Shown: positions 8,699 through 17,568, counted from the first letter of the stretch. The stretch: DNA of 64,000 nucleotides from Orlajensenia sp037404875 (GCF_037404875.1 NZ_JBBELO010000028.1:82180-146179), one strand, 5' to 3'. Translations and numbers: made by a program. The notes: generated by a model not told the origin, from the letters alone.

Positions 8699-9958
8699 GT
8701 CGGCAGGAGCCGAGCGGTGAGGAGTTGTCGATGCTGCGGTGGTGATGGCGGCGGTGACGGCGAGTGCCGTGACGAGCAAGAGCGTCACCAGTGAGGGGAC
8801 CGCGGCGGCGACGGTTCCGAGTACCAGCGCGGCAACGCCCGCGATGATCGGTGGACGACTCCACCGGCCGATCAAGATGCGCGCGAACAGGCCGAGCCCG
8901 AGCAGGTAGCACGCGAGGCCGCCGCTGAGCGCCACCACGGTGATCCCGCGTGCCGGGGAAGCCGGGTCGGCGACGACGTCTTCGAGCATGAGCCGGATGC
9001 CGAGCGCGACGTAGACCACCCCCGCGACGAGCGGAAGGTGACCCAGCGTGTAGCCGTCCCGGGCGAGGGCCGGGCGCCGTCTCGGTGTCGCCTGCACGAG
9101 AACCTGCTGTGCGTCTGCAGAAGGGCCGCGGAAGTACGTCCACCACAGCCCGACCACGACGACGAACGCCAGCACGGCCACGAGGATGGACAGCCCGTCC
9201 ACGGTGACTCCTGGCGTCGAGGATTCCAGCCCGGCCCCCGACGAGAACACCGTCTCGCCGAGAGCGATGATGAGCACGAGGCCGTGCCGCTCGACGAAGT
9301 GCGCGGGACTGGCCACACGCCAGCCGCTGTACCGGGAGAAGAGCCAGCCGACGCCGAAGTCGAGCCCGAAGGCCACCGCCCAGCATGCCGCCTGCAGGTC
9401 GCCGCCGAGAACGGCGCCGACCACGAGGAGGGCGCTGGAGACCGTCTGCGGAATCGCATCGATCAGCACCTGCCTGCGCAGACGCGCGTCGCCGCGCGAG
9501 CTCCACAGGAAGGTCGAGACGTAGCTCGAGCGCACCACGGCGAACGCGAGGGCGAGAACGAGGGGCGGGCTCAGCCAGCCCGAGTGGGCCGACCAGGCGT
9601 AGGGGATCACGAGGGCAGCGACGAACAGGGCGCCCATCGCCACGAGGATCGCGACGACGACGAGCCCGCGGTCCAGGCGTACCCGGTTGCCCAGCCAGAT
9701 GAAGGCACACCATGCCCACCACAGCAGCAGGAGCAGAAGCAGTCCGCGACCGAGGCCGACGGATGTCGCCTGCGCGTCCATCAGCTCGATCACGCGCATG
9801 AGGGCGAACACGAAGACGAGGTCGAAGAAGATCTCGAACATGCTCACGCGGTCGCCGTCGCGGCGGACCGGTGCCGCCGAGCCGGCGGTCCGGATCAGCC
9901 AGCTCGGCGCGTCGGCTCCGCTCTGCGGCCCCGCGATGTCGTCGCGGTTCCCGCTCAC
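8690..9958 (-). CDS. Low-temperature-requirement A (LtrA) family membrane protein
   Basis: Polytopic membrane protein of 422 aa, rich in Leu, Val and Ala segments. The N-terminal family motif SMFEIFFDLVFVFALMRVIE is present, and a second conserved stretch LVLIIALGETVFSSGAGLE lies in the middle. I place the start at GTG 9958, which overlaps the stop of the upstream SDR gene (GTGA). The frame extends further upstream only through the SDR sequence. The biochemical role of LtrA proteins is not established. The tight overlap says it is translated together with the SDR oxidoreductase. Confidence 0.82.
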   Translation of the reverse strand: MSGNRDDIAGPQSGADAPSWLIRTAGSAAPVRRDGDRVSMFEIFFDLVFVFALMRVIELMDAQATSVGLGRGLLLLLLLWWAWCAFIWLGNRVRLDRGLVVVAILVAMGALFVAALVIPYAWSAHSGWLSPPLVLALAFAVVRSSYVSTFLWSSRGDARLRRQVLIDAIPQTVSSALLVVGAVLGGDLQAACWAVAFGLDFGVGWLFSRYSGWRVASPAHFVERHGLVLIIALGETVFSSGAGLESSTPGVTVDGLSILVAVLAFVVVVGLWWTYFRGPSADAQQVLVQATPRRRPALARDGYTLGHLPLVAGVVYVALGIRLMLEDVVADPASPARGITVVALSGGLACYLLGLGLFARILIGRWSRPPIIAGVAALVLGTVAAAVPSLVTLLLVTALAVTAAITTAASTTPHRSAPADGR

Positions 9959-10923
9959 GGCACCGCAGCCCCCCTGTCCGGGACAGCGCCGGCCGCCACG
10001 TCGGTGGAGTCGATGTCGGGGGAGGCGATGTCGGGGGAGTCGGAGGCGGCGAAGTCGGCGGACCGGCCGACGTGCGCCCACGCCTTCGCCTCGTCGAGCC
10101 GGGCCTGGTCACCGCTCAGCACGCGCGTGACCGCGTCGCTCCCCAGTGGCAACCGAAGCGGCAGGCCCTCTCCCGCCCCCGGAAGGTCGCCGTGGGCGAG
10201 CGCCACGAGCACCCGAGCGCCACGCACCGGATCACCCGGCTGCGTGCCGTCGCTCTCGCGACGCATCGCGTGGATCGCGCCGACCGTCGGCTCGTAGTCG
10301 GTGCCGACCCGATGCATCCTCATCGAGTCGCCCTGCCAGTCGGTGCGGAAGGCACCCGGCTCGACGATGACGACCCGAACGCCGAAGGGCGCGGTCTCCG
10401 CCGCCAGAACCTCCGAGAAACCCTCGACCGCGAACTTCGCGGCCTGGTATGCGCTGAGGCCGGGCGTGCCACCGATGCGGCCGCCCACCGACGAGAACCG
10501 CAGGAAGAGCCCCGAGCGCTGGGCGCGGAAGACGGGCAGTGCTGCTCGCGTGACGTTGACCACGCCGAAGAAGTTCGTCTCGACCTGCGCCCGGAAGTCA
10601 TCCTCGGGCAACTCCTCGATCGGCCCGCTGTTCGCGTAGCCGGCGTTGTCGACCACCACGTCCAGGCGTCCGAACCGGTCGACGGCCCGGCTCACGACGC
10701 GCTTCGCCGCCTCCGGGTCCGTGACGTCGAGGTCGGCGACGAGCAGGCGATCCGGACCGTACCGCTCTGCGAGGTCGTCGAGTGCCGACCCTCTGCGCGC
10801 CGTCGCCACGACGCGGTCGCCGTGTTCGAGCGCCGCCTCGACGATCCGCCTTCCGAAGCCGCGGGAGCTTCCCGTGATCATCCAGATCAAGTCCTCGCCC
10901 GGTGCTCTGCGTTGCTCGTTCAT
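9955..10923 (-). CDS. Short-chain dehydrogenase/reductase
   Basis: NAD(P)-dependent oxidoreductase with a classical SDR core. The cofactor motif TGSSRGFG lies near residues 17-24, followed by DNAG, an active-site Ser near FSSVGGRIGG, and the YQAAK catalytic Tyr/Lys motif. At 322 aa it is longer than a minimal SDR. The last 40 residues are Asp/Ala/Ser-rich with the near-repeat DSPDIASPDIDS and look disordered. A strong ribosome-binding site (AGGAGGG on the minus strand) precedes the ATG. It is the first gene of an SDR-LtrA pair and possibly of an SDR-LtrA-ABC-F operon. Substrate unknown. Confidence 0.88.
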   Translation of the reverse strand: MNEQRRAPGEDLIWMITGSSRGFGRRIVEAALEHGDRVVATARRGSALDDLAERYGPDRLLVADLDVTDPEAAKRVVSRAVDRFGRLDVVVDNAGYANSGPIEELPEDDFRAQVETNFFGVVNVTRAALPVFRAQRSGLFLRFSSVGGRIGGTPGLSAYQAAKFAVEGFSEVLAAETAPFGVRVVIVEPGAFRTDWQGDSMRMHRVGTDYEPTVGAIHAMRRESDGTQPGDPVRGARVLVALAHGDLPGAGEGLPLRLPLGSDAVTRVLSGDQARLDEAKAWAHVGRSADFAASDSPDIASPDIDSTDVAAGAVPDRGAAVP

Positions 10924-11227
10924 GAGAACGTCCCTCCTGCCGGATGCGCCCGGCTCTTCGTCTCTTCACTGTGCCTCGCCGCCGGTGGGCAGGGCGCCCG
11001 TGCAACCACCCGGAACGGACACGGGTGTGCAGGACACGGGTGTCCGGGCAGCTCGGGAACCCGCTCGGGGTTCGGGGAACGTCGGGCCGACTGGCCATGG
11101 ATCGTTGCCCGCCCGGGGATCGACCCGTGGCCGACACGGGCGCAGCGAGAACCCTCTGCGCGGGAACGTGGGGTGTGCCGATGCACCGGTACGACCGGAA
11201 GCAGGTCGCACCACGAAGGGAACCACC
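10924..11227. promoter_or_regulatory. 304-bp divergent intergenic region with paired GGACACGGGTGT sites
   Basis: Lies between the SDR gene (minus) and the SRPBCC gene (plus), so it must contain promoters for both. Two adjacent 15-bp copies, GGACACGGGTGTGCA (11017-11031) and GGACACGGGTGTCCG (11032-11046), are followed by a diverged CGACACGGGCGCAG (11132-11145). The second copy is a perfect palindrome, GGACAC-GG-GTGTCC. I see no convincing sigma-70 hexamer pair. No ORF here looks coding. Confidence 0.45.
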
Positions 11228-11671
11228 ATGCCGACCGTCAGATTTCACCTCACCTCCACGCTGAGCGCGCCCGAACTGATGGCGGTGCTCACCGACTTCA
11301 GTCCGGCCCGCCCTGAGCTCTGGCCCACGATCGACGCCGACCACTTCCAGGTGCATGCGATCGGCGAGAACTGGGCCGATGTCACCGAGGGAACCGCCGC
11401 TGCGTGGGAGCACGCCCGCTACGACTGGGACGAGGACGCCAACCGGGTGAACATCACCACGCTCGACTCGAAGGTCTTCGGCCCGGGAGGCGGCTGGGTG
11501 TTCCAGCTCACGCCCGGACCCGACCACACCCGCGTCGACGTCGAGCTGACCCGGCATCCCGGCACGTTCACGCGCAAGCTGCTCGCAGCACTGCTGCCCC
11601 TCGTTGCTCCGAGCTCGCTGCGCAAGTCGTTCAGCGGTCCCCTGCACGCGCAGCCCGTCGCGGCCGAATAG
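11228..11671 (+). CDS. SRPBCC-like (polyketide cyclase/START-type) protein
   Basis: Small soluble protein of 147 aa. The pattern of an N-terminal beta strand (TVRFHLTSTLSAPELMAVLTD), a helical segment and several beta strands (VFQLTPGPDHTRVDVELTRH) ending in a C-terminal helix fits the SRPBCC ligand-binding fold. No catalytic residue can be named. The start follows GAAGGGA at a suitable distance. The 3' end, including the stop codon, is duplicated in tandem (see repeat). It begins a plus-strand run with the VOC and NTF2-like genes. Confidence 0.6.
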   Translation: MPTVRFHLTSTLSAPELMAVLTDFSPARPELWPTIDADHFQVHAIGENWADVTEGTAAAWEHARYDWDEDANRVNITTLDSKVFGPGGGWVFQLTPGPDHTRVDVELTRHPGTFTRKLLAALLPLVAPSSLRKSFSGPLHAQPVAAE

Positions 11672-11704
11672 CCTCGACGCGCAGCCCGTCGCGGCCGAGT
11701 AGCC
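11646..11704 (+). repeat. 31-bp tandem duplication spanning a stop codon
   Basis: A 28-nt match, first half ACGCGCAGCCCGTCG and second half CGGCCGARTAGCC, occurs at 11646-11673 and again at 11677-11704 with one substitution (A to G). The first copy holds the end and stop codon of the SRPBCC gene; the second is non-coding. Confidence 0.9.
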
Positions 11705-11751
11705 GCAGAGATCCGATTCAGAGCCTCCGAGTGAAAGGAAGTGGTGTCGCC

Positions 11752-12426
11752 ATGGACACCGAGATGACGCAGGTGAGCAGCACCGTTACGGATGCCGCGC
11801 CGCGGCAGGAAGGCCCCGAGTTCGCGCTCGAGGTGGTCGTCATACCCGTGTCCGACGTCGATCGCGCCAAGGCGTTCTACGCGGGCCTGGGCTGGCGCCT
11901 CGACGTCGACCTCGCCATCGCGTCCGACTATCGGGTCGTCGAATTCACCCCGCCCGGTTCGCCGACGTCGATCATCTTCGGCTCCGGCGTCACGGAGGCG
12001 GAGCCGGGCTCTGTACGGGGCCTGCAGCTCGTGACCTCGGATATCGAGGCAGCGCGACGCGACCTCGAGGCGAACGGAGCGCAGGTCGGCGAGGTCTGGC
12101 ATGACGCCAGCGGCGTCTTCCGCCATGGTGGTGCCCGCGAACGCGTGCCCGGACCCGCGGCCGAACGCCGCTCCTACGGCTCCTGGATCGCCTTCGAAGA
12201 TCCCGACGGCAACGAATGGCTCGTGCAGGAGATCACCGAGCGCATCCCGGGGAGGATCGTGCGGACGCGATACGGCTCGGCTGCCGAGCTTGCGAGGGCG
12301 CTGCGTGCTGCCGCGCAGGCGCATGGGGCGCACGAGGCGAGGATCGGCCACGAAGACGCCGGCTGGCCGGAGTGGTACGCCGAGTACATGGTGAGAGCGG
12401 CGACGGGCCAGGAGTTGCCTGAGTGA
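11752..12426 (+). CDS. VOC-family (glyoxalase/bleomycin-resistance type) protein
   Basis: Protein of 224 aa with the vicinal-oxygen-chelate fold. It shows the beta-alpha unit LEVVVIPVSDVDRAKAFYAGLGWRL (residues about 22-46), the second module GLQLVTSDIEAARRDLEANG, and the closing strand WIAFEDPDGNEWLVQEITER. The last metal-ligand Glu position of the family falls in NEWLVQE. A 60-residue helical C-terminal extension (residues about 165-224) is not part of the standard domain. It is translationally coupled to the next gene by a GTGA overlap. Substrate unknown. Confidence 0.85.
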   Translation: MDTEMTQVSSTVTDAAPRQEGPEFALEVVVIPVSDVDRAKAFYAGLGWRLDVDLAIASDYRVVEFTPPGSPTSIIFGSGVTEAEPGSVRGLQLVTSDIEAARRDLEANGAQVGEVWHDASGVFRHGGARERVPGPAAERRSYGSWIAFEDPDGNEWLVQEITERIPGRIVRTRYGSAAELARALRAAAQAHGAHEARIGHEDAGWPEWYAEYMVRAATGQELPE

Positions 12427-12848
12427 GTGAGGCATCCGCAGAGCTGCACCGGCTGCTCGTCTTCGAGGAGCTCCGTTCCCTCCAAGGAAGGCTCTGTCGT
12501 TCCCTGGGCGAGAGCGCCTGGGATGAATTCGAACGCTGCTTCACCCACGACGCGCAGTTACGGGTCTACGAGCCGGATGGCTCGCTCGCCTGGTTCGCGC
12601 TCAGCCCGCACATCGGAGCGACGATCGAGCTCGAAGTCGCCGGAAGCGTGCTCGTCGTGCACGCGTTCGGTGCCGAGCTCACCCTGCGATCGCAGACGAG
12701 TGCGGAGGGCGTGTGGGCCGCCGAATACGTGATCGGCGGTGACGGACATGCCCTACGGGGTCACTGCCGGCTGCATCAGGGGTACCGACACGACGGCGAG
12801 CGATGGGCCATCCGCTCGATCGATCTCATCCGGGGACTGCAGGACTGA
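12423..12848 (+). CDS. NTF2/SnoaL-like protein
   Basis: Small protein of 141 aa with the helix-then-sheet order of the NTF2-like superfamily. N-terminal helices (ELHRLLVFEELRSLQGRLCRSL) are followed by WDEFERCFTHDAQLRVYEPDGSL and a beta sheet ending in LHQGYRHDGERWAIRSIDLIR. Such domains form small-molecule pockets in dehydratases, isomerases and cyclases. No active-site residue is certain. The GTG start overlaps the VOC stop. With the SRPBCC and VOC genes it forms a three-gene group of small-ligand proteins directly before a large regulator. Confidence 0.65.
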   Translation: MSEASAELHRLLVFEELRSLQGRLCRSLGESAWDEFERCFTHDAQLRVYEPDGSLAWFALSPHIGATIELEVAGSVLVVHAFGAELTLRSQTSAEGVWAAEYVIGGDGHALRGHCRLHQGYRHDGERWAIRSIDLIRGLQD

Positions 12849-12880
12849 CAGGGGCGGTGCGAAGACCTCGGCGATGACAA

Positions 12881-12886
12881 TAGGAT
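12881..12886 (+). promoter_or_regulatory. -10 element before the LuxR regulator
   Basis: TAGGAT, 8 nt before the ATG at 12895. It favours that ATG over the one at 12874 and suggests a very short or absent 5' leader. Confidence 0.4.
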
Positions 12887-12894
12887 CGGCGATC

Positions 12895-15732
12895 ATGGAG
12901 CACACGACGGCCGGCCGAGGGCTGCTCGGCCGCCGGCGCGAGTGCGAGGCGATCGACCGCGTCATCGCCAGCCTCGGCGGAGGTCAGAGTCGGGCGCTCG
13001 TCCTGCGGGCGGATGCCGGGGTCGGCAAGTCCGCGTTGATCGAGTACGCCGCCGAACGGGCGACGGCCTTCCGCGTGCTGCGCGCGACGGGCGTCGAGTC
13101 CGAGATGGAACTGGCCTACGCCGGCCTGCACCAGTTGTGCTCGCCGTTGCTCGACGGGCTCGACGCCCTGCCCGCCCCGCAGGCGGCCGCCCTCGGCGTC
13201 GCCTTCGGGCTGCGGGGCGGCGATGCCCCGGATCGGTTTCTCGTGAGCCTCGCGGTGCTCGGCCTGCTCGCGGCGGCGGCCGCAGAGCGACCGGTGCTCT
13301 GCCTGGTCGATGACGCCCAGTGGCTGGACCGCGGCTCTGCGCAGGTGCTCACCTTCGTCGCACGACGGCTCCTCGTCGAGTCGGTGGGCATCCTGTTCGC
13401 CGTGCGCGAGCCCGTGGGCGAGGTCTTCGCCGGCATCGAGGACCTCGTCGTCGAGGGGCTCGAGCCCGCGGATGCCCGGCTGCTGCTGGAGTCGGTGATC
13501 TCGGGGCCGCTCGATCCCGACGTGAGGGATCGGCTCGTCGCCGAGACGCACGGCAATCCGCTCGCCCTGATCGAACTCTCACGCGGGAGGAAGACGGTCG
13601 AGATCGCGGGCGGGTACGGCATGACCGCCCCGCCGAGCCTGACAGGTCGCATCGAGGACAGCTTCATCGACCGCATCCGGTCGCTGCCGGCGGCGACGCG
13701 GTCGGCGCTGCTCGTCGCGGCAGTGGAACCCGTCGGCGATCCCGTGCTGATCCAGCACGGGATCGAGGCCCTCGGCATCGACCCGGAGGCGTTGATCGCC
13801 GCCGACGAGGAGGGCCTGATCGAGTTCGGCGCCCGGGTGAGGTTCCGGCATCCGCTCGTGCGATCTGCGGTCGTGCGGGCGAGCCCGGTCGGGGCGCGCC
13901 GGGCAGCGCACCGCGCGCTCGCCGGGGCGACCGACCCGTCGTCGGACCCCGATCGGCGCGCCTGGCACCTCGCGGAGGCGGCGATCGGGTTCGACGAAGA
14001 CGTCGCCGCCGAGCTCGTACGATCCGCCCGGCGGGCACAGGCCCGTGGCGGCATGGCCGCTGGCGCGATGTTCCACGCACGCGGTGCGGAACTGACCCCC
14101 GACCCGACGATGCGTTCACGCCGCGCGCTCATGGCGGCCGAGGACATGTACCGGGCGGGTGCGATGGACGATGCGCTCAGGCTGCTCGAGCTCATCGACC
14201 CGACGTTGCTCGATGAGCACCAGCGTGCCCGCATCGAGCTCGTGCGCGCACACGTGGCCTCGAGCACCACCCGCGGCCGAGACGCCGCCGCGCGGCTGGT
14301 GACGGCGGCTCGCCAGCTCGAGCGGTACGACGGCGAGACCGCGCTGGCCACGTACGCCGACGCGATCATCGCGGCGCTCTCGGCCGGCACCTCTGCCCAG
14401 GGCGTCGGCCTTCCCGAGGTGGCGGCCGCCGTGCTCGCCGCCGAACCGGCGCCGCCGCTGAGCGAGCCCGCGGTCGCCGCCCTCGGCGGCATTCGCGGGC
14501 TCGCTTCGCTCATCACCGACGGATACCCCGCGGCGGCACCCGTGCTCCGCGAGGCGCTCGACCGGCTCGTGGGCTTCGCGGCATCCGCCGATGCTGCCGC
14601 CCCGGTCGCCGAGCCCGATCCGCGCCGCGGACTGGGCGAGGATGCCGCGCCGCCGGGCGGACTCTTGCAGTGGCTCCCCATCGCGTGCACCATCGCCCGT
14701 GCCCTGCTCGACGACGCCGCCTACGAGGTGCTCACGACGCGTGCGGTGCGCATCAGCCGGAGCCAAGGAGCGTTCTCCCAGCTGCCGCTCGTCATGGCGG
14801 AGCGCACGTCGTTGCTGCTGCTGAGCGGCCGGACCGCGGAGGCCCTGTCGATCGCGGAGGAACTGCAGCCGGTCATCGATGCCACGGGAATGCCCACGTC
14901 GATGACCCGTGCGGGCTGGCTCGCCACCTTCCGCGGCGACGAGGAGACCCAGCACGCGGTCACCGAACGGCTGCGGCCCGAGATCATCGAGCGCGGCGAG
15001 GGCCAGTGGTTCATCACCATGGCCTGGCAGGACGCCCTGCTGTACAACTCGCTCGGTCGCTACCCTGAGGCGCTCGCGGTGGCGGAGTCGGCATCCGGCC
15101 ACCCGTACGACATCGGGCTCGCGGGCTGGATGCTGCCCGAGCGCGTCGAGGCGGCCGTGCGCGCCGGCAGCGCAGACGGGGAGGCGCTCGCCCGGCTCGA
15201 GGAACTCGCGGCGGCGGCGGGCACGGACTGGGCCGGCGGCCTCGCGGCCCGCGCAGCGGCCCTCGTCGCCGATGACGACAGGGCAGAATCCCTCTACCTC
15301 GAGGCGATCGAGCGCCTCGGCCGCACTCGCATCCGCACTGCCCTAGCGCGCGCCCACCTGCTCTACGGCGAGTGGCTGCGCCGCCAGAACCGGCGGGTGG
15401 ACTCCCGTGAGCACCTGCGCCGGGCGCACGAGATCTTCGTGGACACCGGTGCCGACAGCTTCGCCGAGCGTGCGCGGCGGGAGCTCGCCGCCACCGGGGA
15501 GGTGGTGCACAAGCCCGCAGCAGGCCCGGTCGATGACCTCACCGCCCAGGAACGCCAGATCGCCGTGCTCGCCGCGACAGGAAGCACCAACCCTGAGATC
15601 GGCGAGCAGCTCTTCCTGAGTCCGCGCACCGTGGAGTGGCACCTGCGCAAGGTCTTCGTGAAGCTCGGCGTCTCGTCCCGGCGCCAGCTCGCCCGTGCAC
15701 TGCGCATCTCGCCGCGGCCTGCACCGGTGTAG
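12895..15732 (+). CDS. Large ATP-binding LuxR-family transcriptional regulator
   Basis: STAND-type regulator of 945 aa. The N-terminal ATPase has Walker A RADAGVGKSALIEYAA near residues 38-53 and a Walker B-like CLVDDAQWLD near residue 140. The long central region is helical and TPR-like. The C-terminus is a LuxR/GerE helix-turn-helix: LTAQERQIAVLAATG, then NPEIGEQLFLSPRTVEWHL, then RKVFVKLGVSSRRQLAR. This architecture matches LAL/MalT-type activators that sense a ligand through the central domain. The start at 12895 is chosen because TAGGAT stands 8 nt upstream; ATG 12874 is the alternative. Likely targets are the neighbouring small-enzyme genes or the downstream esterase, but this is inference from position. 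Confidence 0.88.
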   Translation: MEHTTAGRGLLGRRRECEAIDRVIASLGGGQSRALVLRADAGVGKSALIEYAAERATAFRVLRATGVESEMELAYAGLHQLCSPLLDGLDALPAPQAAALGVAFGLRGGDAPDRFLVSLAVLGLLAAAAAERPVLCLVDDAQWLDRGSAQVLTFVARRLLVESVGILFAVREPVGEVFAGIEDLVVEGLEPADARLLLESVISGPLDPDVRDRLVAETHGNPLALIELSRGRKTVEIAGGYGMTAPPSLTGRIEDSFIDRIRSLPAATRSALLVAAVEPVGDPVLIQHGIEALGIDPEALIAADEEGLIEFGARVRFRHPLVRSAVVRASPVGARRAAHRALAGATDPSSDPDRRAWHLAEAAIGFDEDVAAELVRSARRAQARGGMAAGAMFHARGAELTPDPTMRSRRALMAAEDMYRAGAMDDALRLLELIDPTLLDEHQRARIELVRAHVASSTTRGRDAAARLVTAARQLERYDGETALATYADAIIAALSAGTSAQGVGLPEVAAAVLAAEPAPPLSEPAVAALGGIRGLASLITDGYPAAAPVLREALDRLVGFAASADAAAPVAEPDPRRGLGEDAAPPGGLLQWLPIACTIARALLDDAAYEVLTTRAVRISRSQGAFSQLPLVMAERTSLLLLSGRTAEALSIAEELQPVIDATGMPTSMTRAGWLATFRGDEETQHAVTERLRPEIIERGEGQWFITMAWQDALLYNSLGRYPEALAVAESASGHPYDIGLAGWMLPERVEAAVRAGSADGEALARLEELAAAAGTDWAGGLAARAAALVADDDRAESLYLEAIERLGRTRIRTALARAHLLYGEWLRRQNRRVDSREHLRRAHEIFVDTGADSFAERARRELAATGEVVHKPAAGPVDDLTAQERQIAVLAATGSTNPEIGEQLFLSPRTVEWHLRKVFVKLGVSSRRQLARALRISPRPAPV

Positions 15733-15773
15733 CCCGGGCGGCCGGTAGACGCACCGGGGTGTTCGCCCGTGGT

Positions 15774-15796
15774 CGGCACGGGTGCCTCCCGTGCCG
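15774..15796 (+). terminator. Hairpin after the LuxR gene
   Basis: CGGCACGGG (15774-15782), loop TGCCT, CCCGTGCCG (15788-15796): a 9-bp GC-only stem without a T tract. It lies between the regulator and the esterase. It may be a factor-assisted terminator or an operator-like palindrome, since its arm resembles the ACACGGGTG sites at 11.0 kb. Confidence 0.4.
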
Positions 15797-15817
15797 TGGC
15801 ACCGCCACGGTGGAGCG

Positions 15818-17515
15818 ATGAAGATCACACATCCTGAAGTCGCTCGCACCACGGCCCGCGCCGTCGATGCGCAGCGCATCGTCCTCACGATCGCGGCGTT
15901 GACCGCAGCGATTCTCGTGCTCGTCGCCTGCTGGGCGTCGGTCATTCCGGCACGTGCCGACACCCTGGCATCGCAGGTCACGATCACCGCCGGCGAACCG
16001 TCCGCAAACCCGGTCGTGCAGACGTCGGACGGAGCCGTCCACGGCCTCGCGACGCCGGCGGGCGTCCAGTTCCGCGGCATCCCGTACGCCGCCCCGCCGA
16101 CCGGCGCCCTGCGCTGGACCCCGCCCCAGCCGGTCGCGGCCTGGTCGGGAACGCGGGAGGCGACCGTCTTCCCGCCGGTGTGCCCGCAGGGGCCCCAGAG
16201 CCCGTGGGGACAGAGCGAGGACTGCCTCTACCTGAATGTCACCGCCCCGGCGACGGATGCCGCGCAGCGCTCGAAGCTCCCCGTCATCGTCTACATCCAC
16301 GGCGGCGGATTCTCGTACGGCGAAGGCGCGGACTACGACCCCACGAAGCTCGCGAGCAACGGTGCCGTCGTGGTCACCTTCAACTACCGCCTCGGCCTGC
16401 TCGGCTTCCTGGCGCATCCGGCCCTCGCCAGCGGCTCCGACGGCGCCACCGGCAACTTCGGCTACCAGGACCAGCAGGCGGCGCTGCGATGGGTGCAGCG
16501 CAACATCGGCCAGTTCGGCGGTGACCCGCGGAACGTCACGATCGACGGACACTCGGCCGGTGGCCTCTCGGTGCTCGCCCAGCTCGCCTCGCCAGGCGCC
16601 AAGGGCCTGTTCCAGCGTGCGATCATCCAGGCCGGCGACTTCGCCCTGCAGCAGCAGTCTCTCGACCAGGCGGAGCAGGCCGGAAAGGCCAGTGCCATCG
16701 CGCTCGGCTGCGCCGACCAGTCCGCCGAGTGCCTGCGGAACGTGCCGGTGCAGGCGCTGGTCGCCAACCCGCAGCCCTCGTTCACACCGGGCTACGTCGA
16801 CGGTGCGGTTCTGCGCGAGTCGGTCGGAACGGCGATCGCGAGCGGTCGGTTCAACCGCGTACCGATCATCAACGGCACGAACACCCAGGAGGAGCGCATC
16901 TTCACCACGATCGGGCTGAGCGTGACGAAGGGGGCCACCGTACCGCTGTCCGGGCCCGTGACGGCGTCGAACTACGTGTCGACCATCGCGACGAACTTCG
17001 GCATCAGCCGCACGAAGGCGGCACTCATCGCGGCGGCCTATCCGCTGTCGAAGTACGCCTCGCCGGCGCACGCGTTCAGCACGCTGAACTCGGACGCGAA
17101 CTTCTCGTGCCCGGCGTATGCGGTCGACATCGCGGCATCCCGCTACGTGCCCACGTTCGCCTACGAGTTCAACGACGCCCTGGCACCCCAGCGTGACGTG
17201 CCCGATGCGCTCGGCCCGCCCTTCGCCGCCACGCACCAATCCGAACTGCAGTACCTGTTCGACCTTCCGAACTCCGCCCTTCCGGGCGGGCTCTCGGCGC
17301 AGCAGGAGCAGCTCGCCGCGAACATGCGCGCCTCATGGGTGCAGTTCGCGTCGACCGGGTCCCCATCGACGGATGCGGTCGCCTGGCCGGCGTTCAAGGC
17401 GCTCGATCCCCGCATCCTCTCGCTCAACACGCCGGCTTCGACGGTGGAGAAGGACTTCGCCGCCAGCCACAAGTGCGCCGTCTGGGCGGCCGTCGCCCTC
17501 TTCGGCAGCCACTGA
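15818..17515 (+). CDS. Secreted type-B carboxylesterase
   Basis: Protein of 565 aa in the carboxylesterase/acetylcholinesterase family. A long N-terminal hydrophobic segment (about residues 25-45, ending ACWASVIPARA) is a signal peptide or anchor. Family landmarks follow: FRGIPYAAPP, SEDCLYLNV, the oxyanion-hole IHGGGFSYG, GNFGYQDQQAALRWVQRNI, and the nucleophile elbow DGHSAGG. The usual elbow is GESAGG, so His replaces Glu. An acid candidate is in NGTNTQEER, and a late His precedes QSELQYLF. It stands alone between the LuxR gene and a strong bidirectional terminator. Substrate unknown. Confidence 0.88.
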   Translation: MKITHPEVARTTARAVDAQRIVLTIAALTAAILVLVACWASVIPARADTLASQVTITAGEPSANPVVQTSDGAVHGLATPAGVQFRGIPYAAPPTGALRWTPPQPVAAWSGTREATVFPPVCPQGPQSPWGQSEDCLYLNVTAPATDAAQRSKLPVIVYIHGGGFSYGEGADYDPTKLASNGAVVVTFNYRLGLLGFLAHPALASGSDGATGNFGYQDQQAALRWVQRNIGQFGGDPRNVTIDGHSAGGLSVLAQLASPGAKGLFQRAIIQAGDFALQQQSLDQAEQAGKASAIALGCADQSAECLRNVPVQALVANPQPSFTPGYVDGAVLRESVGTAIASGRFNRVPIINGTNTQEERIFTTIGLSVTKGATVPLSGPVTASNYVSTIATNFGISRTKAALIAAAYPLSKYASPAHAFSTLNSDANFSCPAYAVDIAASRYVPTFAYEFNDALAPQRDVPDALGPPFAATHQSELQYLFDLPNSALPGGLSAQQEQLAANMRASWVQFASTGSPSTDAVAWPAFKALDPRILSLNTPASTVEKDFAASHKCAVWAAVALFGSH

Positions 17516-17522
17516 TCACCCG

Positions 17523-17555
17523 CGTGCCGGGGATGCCGACGGCATCCCCGGCACG
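17523..17555. terminator. Bidirectional terminator between esterase and TetR genes
   Basis: CGTGCCGGGGATGCC (17523-17537), loop GAC, GGCATCCCCGGCACG (17541-17555): a perfect 15-bp stem in the 53-bp gap between convergent genes. There is no long T tract on either side. Confidence 0.75.
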
Positions 17556-17568
17556 TTCGTGCGCTCGC

